From Zygnema cylindricum (lineage: Eukaryota; Streptophyta; Zygnematophyceae; Zygnematales; Zygnemataceae), in contig JBBHKE010002788.1 in assembly GCA_037447655.1 (NCBI GenBank), forward strand, positions 1-62,000: DNA of 62,000 nt, written 5' to 3'. Position 1 is the first letter of the stretch. Each line of letters begins with the position of its first letter. The notes beneath the pieces are model-generated. The model saw nothing but the letters and a program-made list of their open reading frames with translations, did no database searches and had not been told where the DNA came from. This document shows positions 58,660 to 62,000 of this stretch, piece after piece. A program made the translations under genes and the position numbers.

Positions 58660-61600
58660 TCAAAATTTTAGTTTAGGAGATGGGACTGGCTTTGTTATCA
58701 TATCTGCCACCATTTCCTCATCAAGTTTATATTACAAACTTACAATTTTTTTTCAACTTTTTCTCTGACAAAGCTTAGTCTTATATATATATATATATAT
58801 GCTTCGCTTTGAAATGATGTTTTGGATTAGCTTCAATAGCAATGGCAGCTTGATTATCACAAAACACTTTCTAAGTCTCTACATTCATAAACCTAAGTTT
58901 TTGCAAGAGGGACTTCACCCACATTAACTCTTTGACAGCAAAACAAGTGGCCATGTACTCAGCCTCCATAGTGGACTGTACAACCACCTTTTGTTGCTAA
59001 CTGCTCCAACAGCAAGCACCACTCCCAACATACAAAACATACCAAGAAGTACAACATCTCATAGGAGAATCCCTATAGCTGGCATCACTCCAAGTAGTGA
59101 TGCCATTATTTTTCTCTCCCAGTTGCAACCAAAGATCCCTAGTTCCTACCAGATACTTCATCACCCTCTTAGTTGCCTCCCAATCTCTCTTTCAATGATG
59201 ATTAAGACTCCTGCTAAGGACTCCAACTGTTGCAGCTATGTCTAGTCTAGTAGAGTTCATGAAGTAAACCAGACTTCCTACAACCTGTTTGTATGGAATT
59301 GACTTTTTAAATTGTCTCTATTTTGAACTCATTTCCTCATTGAGGATGATTACACCTCTTTCTACACTTCCATCACTTACTTTGTTCAAGTCCATGGGAG
59401 TGGTACAACTATTGCTTTATCCATCTCAAATTTTTCCAACATATTTCTAATGCCCTCTTTTTAAGTTAATCTGATTACTCTTTTCCCTCTATCTCTTTCC
59501 ATTTGAATTCCTAGGATATATCTAGCCTCTCCTAAGTTCTTTGTCTCAAATCTGCTTCTTAAATCTCTCTTTAGCTTATTAATCTTTTCCATAGACTTAC
59601 TTAGTACCAATAAATCATCTATATAGATGGCAATAGAGATGATTCCATTCTCATCCTCAAACATGTAAATAGAATGGTCAGAACTAATTCAAACATATCC
59701 CAGATTGGTTAGAAACTCATCCAGTTTCTTATTCCATTGCCTGGGAGCATGCTTCAGTCTATACAAAGACTTAATCTTACTATCTTCTCATTTTTCCACC
59801 AAGCCTTCTGACTGTTTTATAAAGATTTCTTCATTTAACTCACCATTGAGGAAGACAGTTTTAATGACCATTTGATGGATCTCCATGTCTTCCGTTGCTG
59901 CTAGAGTGAGGAGATTTCTTACCGAAAAAAAGAGTACAACAGGTGCAAAAGTCTCTTCAAAGTCAATCCCCTCTTTTTGGGTAAAACCCTTGGCCAACAA
60001 TCTAGCTTTGTACCTTTCAATGGTAGTATTTGGGTTTAGTTTCAACGTAAACTCCCATTTACACCCTATTGACTTTTAGTTTGGAGGGCAGTCCACTAAT
60101 TCCCATGTATTAGCTTCCATAATGGAAGCCATCTCTTCATTAATAACCTAGGTCCATCTGTCTTTTTTTGGACTGTTCACTGTCTTTAAATAAGTTTAAG
60201 GCTCATCAGGGTGTGACAGTTTTGTTACCTTGTTAGCTGCCTATTTTTCCTGTAGTCTTTTGCTGCTCTTTCGTCCCCCTTCGAATTTTGAGGCAGCAAT
60301 GGATGGAAGTCTCAAATTCTTCTGACTGTTATCACCGGTTCCCTTGTCAATGGATTATAATTCCGGTATCTCTTCCCCCATTTCCTTGGTTTGAGCTGGA
60401 GATTGGGAATCCACAAGTTTTTCACCCTCGGTCTAAATTTCTTCTGGTTTTGTTGTGATCTGTTGCGGTACATAGATGTTAGCGAGATCAGAATCAGTTT
60501 CACTGTCTGAATCAAATTTGATTCTTACAATTTTAGTATACTTGAAGGGATCTACAGATTTTCCCTCATCCATCACCACTAGATGCTTGACCATTATGAT
60601 GTATTTCTTTCCCAAGTCAAACATTCTATATTCTTTGACATCTTCATCATACCCCAATAAATATCATTGTTTTCCCCGAGCATCTAGTTTTTAGTCAGAC
60701 CTGTCAGTGTTCAAACTATACATTTGACTTTCGAATACCTTTAGGTGAGACACATTAGGCTTTCTACTGACCCATCTCTCATACGGTGTTTTTCCTTTTA
60801 TAGATGAGGTAAGGACTCTATTTCTGATATAATTTGCACATTTCATGGCTTTTGCCCAAAAGCGTCCTCCTATCTTTTTGTCTGTCAGCATACTCCTGGC
60901 ATTGTCACCAAAGGTTTTGTTTAACCTTTCAGCAACACCCGTTTGCTCTGGGTTGTTCAGGACAGTCTTTTGGTGTTGCATGCCCTCATCTTTTAACAAG
61001 TCCTCAATCTGATTAGATGTGTACTCCCCTCCATTATCACTTCTTATTCTTTTAATGGAAGTCTCATGAAGTTTTTCACTCTAGGCTTTATACTCTTTTA
61101 AGTATGCTGGTGCTTTGGACTTTGATTTGAGAAAGTAAACTCTCGAGTACCGCGACATATCATCAGATATGGTGAGCATTAATCTTTTCCCTCCCACAGA
61201 TGGCACTCTGGTTGGCCCCCAAATATTTGTATGTACCAAATCTAAGACCTTTCCTCCTTTATATGTAGCTGATTTTGGGAAGGGCAATGTGTGAGCCTTA
61301 CCTTGGGCACATCCACCACAATCACTCATCATTTCATTATCTTTAAACTAAATTCCCTCCACTACTTTCAGTCTTTTCATTTTTATTTATCTGTCTAGAT
61401 GCACATGACCCAAACGCTTATGCCATTTCATTAAATCGAAACACCAACATAATATGCATTTTTCTTTTCATTACTCAGGTTTAGCCTAAACAGGCTGTAA
61501 AGACTCCATTCCTAGTATAGATCTCAAAATCTTTGTCATCCAAAACAGAGGTGGAGATAAGATTCTTACTCAACTTAGGTATATAAAGTACGTTTGAGAA

Positions 61601-62000
61601 AGTAACTATGGACAAATGACCTTCCACTAGTACTTTCAAATTTACGGATCCCACTCTATCCGTAGTGACTACTCTCCCATCCCCATACTCTATCTCTACG
61701 GTGGGAATCTTTTATAATTTTGTAAATAAGTGCTTTTCTTTACACATATGCATTGAAGCACCCGAGCCTATGATCCAACCTTCTTCTAGAGCTTCTTGGA
61801 CAGCTCCGATTGCGCACTTCTGCATTCGTAGGATCTGCGTCTCCTCCAACTTCTTATTGAGAAGAAGTTTTCCATCCTCCTCATCGGAAGTCTCCTCTTC
61901 TCTTACCTCCCTTTTTGACTTGTGTCATCACAAGTGCCTTTTTCTTGCCTCATGTGGATCCAGCATTTTGACTCTCTTTGAGCCTCAACTCTGTTAACTT
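58660..62000 (-). pseudogene. Copia pol (protease, integrase, RT, RNase H), truncated by the window edge and inactivated
   Basis: Minus-strand domains in order: protease (about 61790-61500), where the active site reads WIIGSGASMHMC with Gly replacing the catalytic Asp; integrase (61340-60690) with CGGCAQGKAHTLPFPK, DLVHTNIWGP (Asn for the first catalytic Asp), RSDNGGEYTSNQ and NPEQTGVAERLNKT; RT (60100-59460) with YKARLLAKGFTQKEGIDFEE and YIDDLLVLSKS; and RNase H with STMEAEYMA, ending TKPVPSPKLKF and TGA at 58660. Many stops interrupt it. Gag and the 5' LTR lie beyond 62000. The sequence is close to the Copia at 636-7125, so the same family is present twice in opposite orientations. Confidence 0.85.
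58783..58800. repeat. Short TA microsatellite
   Basis: Nine TA units inside the Copia RNase H remnant. Confidence 0.85.

Overview
The window looks like nuclear DNA of a green plant or streptophyte alga. The evidence is GT-AG introns in every host gene, a plastid EGY2-type site-2 protease, a plant-type myotubularin, a mitochondrial pyruvate dehydrogenase E1-alpha with a plant-like exon 1, and abundant Ty1/Copia and Ty3/Gypsy retrotransposons. The species cannot be named from sequence alone. One Gypsy relic with a C-terminal PHD finger reminds me of polyproteins I associate with green algae, so a charophyte-like alga is my best guess (inference).

Layout. 1-635: a minus-strand Gypsy reverse transcriptase fragment. 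636-7125: a full-length but dead Copia element with two 1,070-bp LTRs. 7888-10908: a decayed plus-strand Gypsy polyprotein ending in a PHD finger. 10.9-17.2 kb: repeats and small DNA-transposon relics, no gene. 17255-19802 (+): complete five-exon phytanoyl-CoA dioxygenase-like gene. 26906 down to about 22 kb (-): PDH E1-alpha, convergent with the dioxygenase. 26.9-33.2 kb: a dense island of nested repeats, with a large inverted repeat, a 310-bp direct repeat pair and an intact-ended 908-bp hAT-type element with perfect 8-bp target duplications. 33655-46602 (+): a 17-exon myotubularin gene; my exon model closes in frame at 844 residues. 55221-49317 (-): a nine-exon EGY2-like gene; my model closes in frame at 615 residues and is convergent with myotubularin. 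55.7-57.6 kb: repeats and a Copia gag fragment. 57.9-62.0 kb (-): a second, truncated and dead Copia element of the same family as the first.

The four host genes serve different compartments (2-oxoglutarate oxygenase; mitochondrial pyruvate oxidation; endomembrane phosphoinositide turnover; plastid membrane proteolysis). Nothing suggests an operon or functional cluster. The most unusual observations are the PHD-finger Gypsy element, three myotubularin introns whose tandem repeats run up to the 3' splice site, a mobile-element family sharing a terminal motif of the type TACACYGC...ATCGCTATTAG in many places, and a Harbinger-like insertion that can be read against a related copy lacking it. All coordinates come from reading by eye; exon ends were checked by splice consensus and reading-frame closure, not by transcripts.
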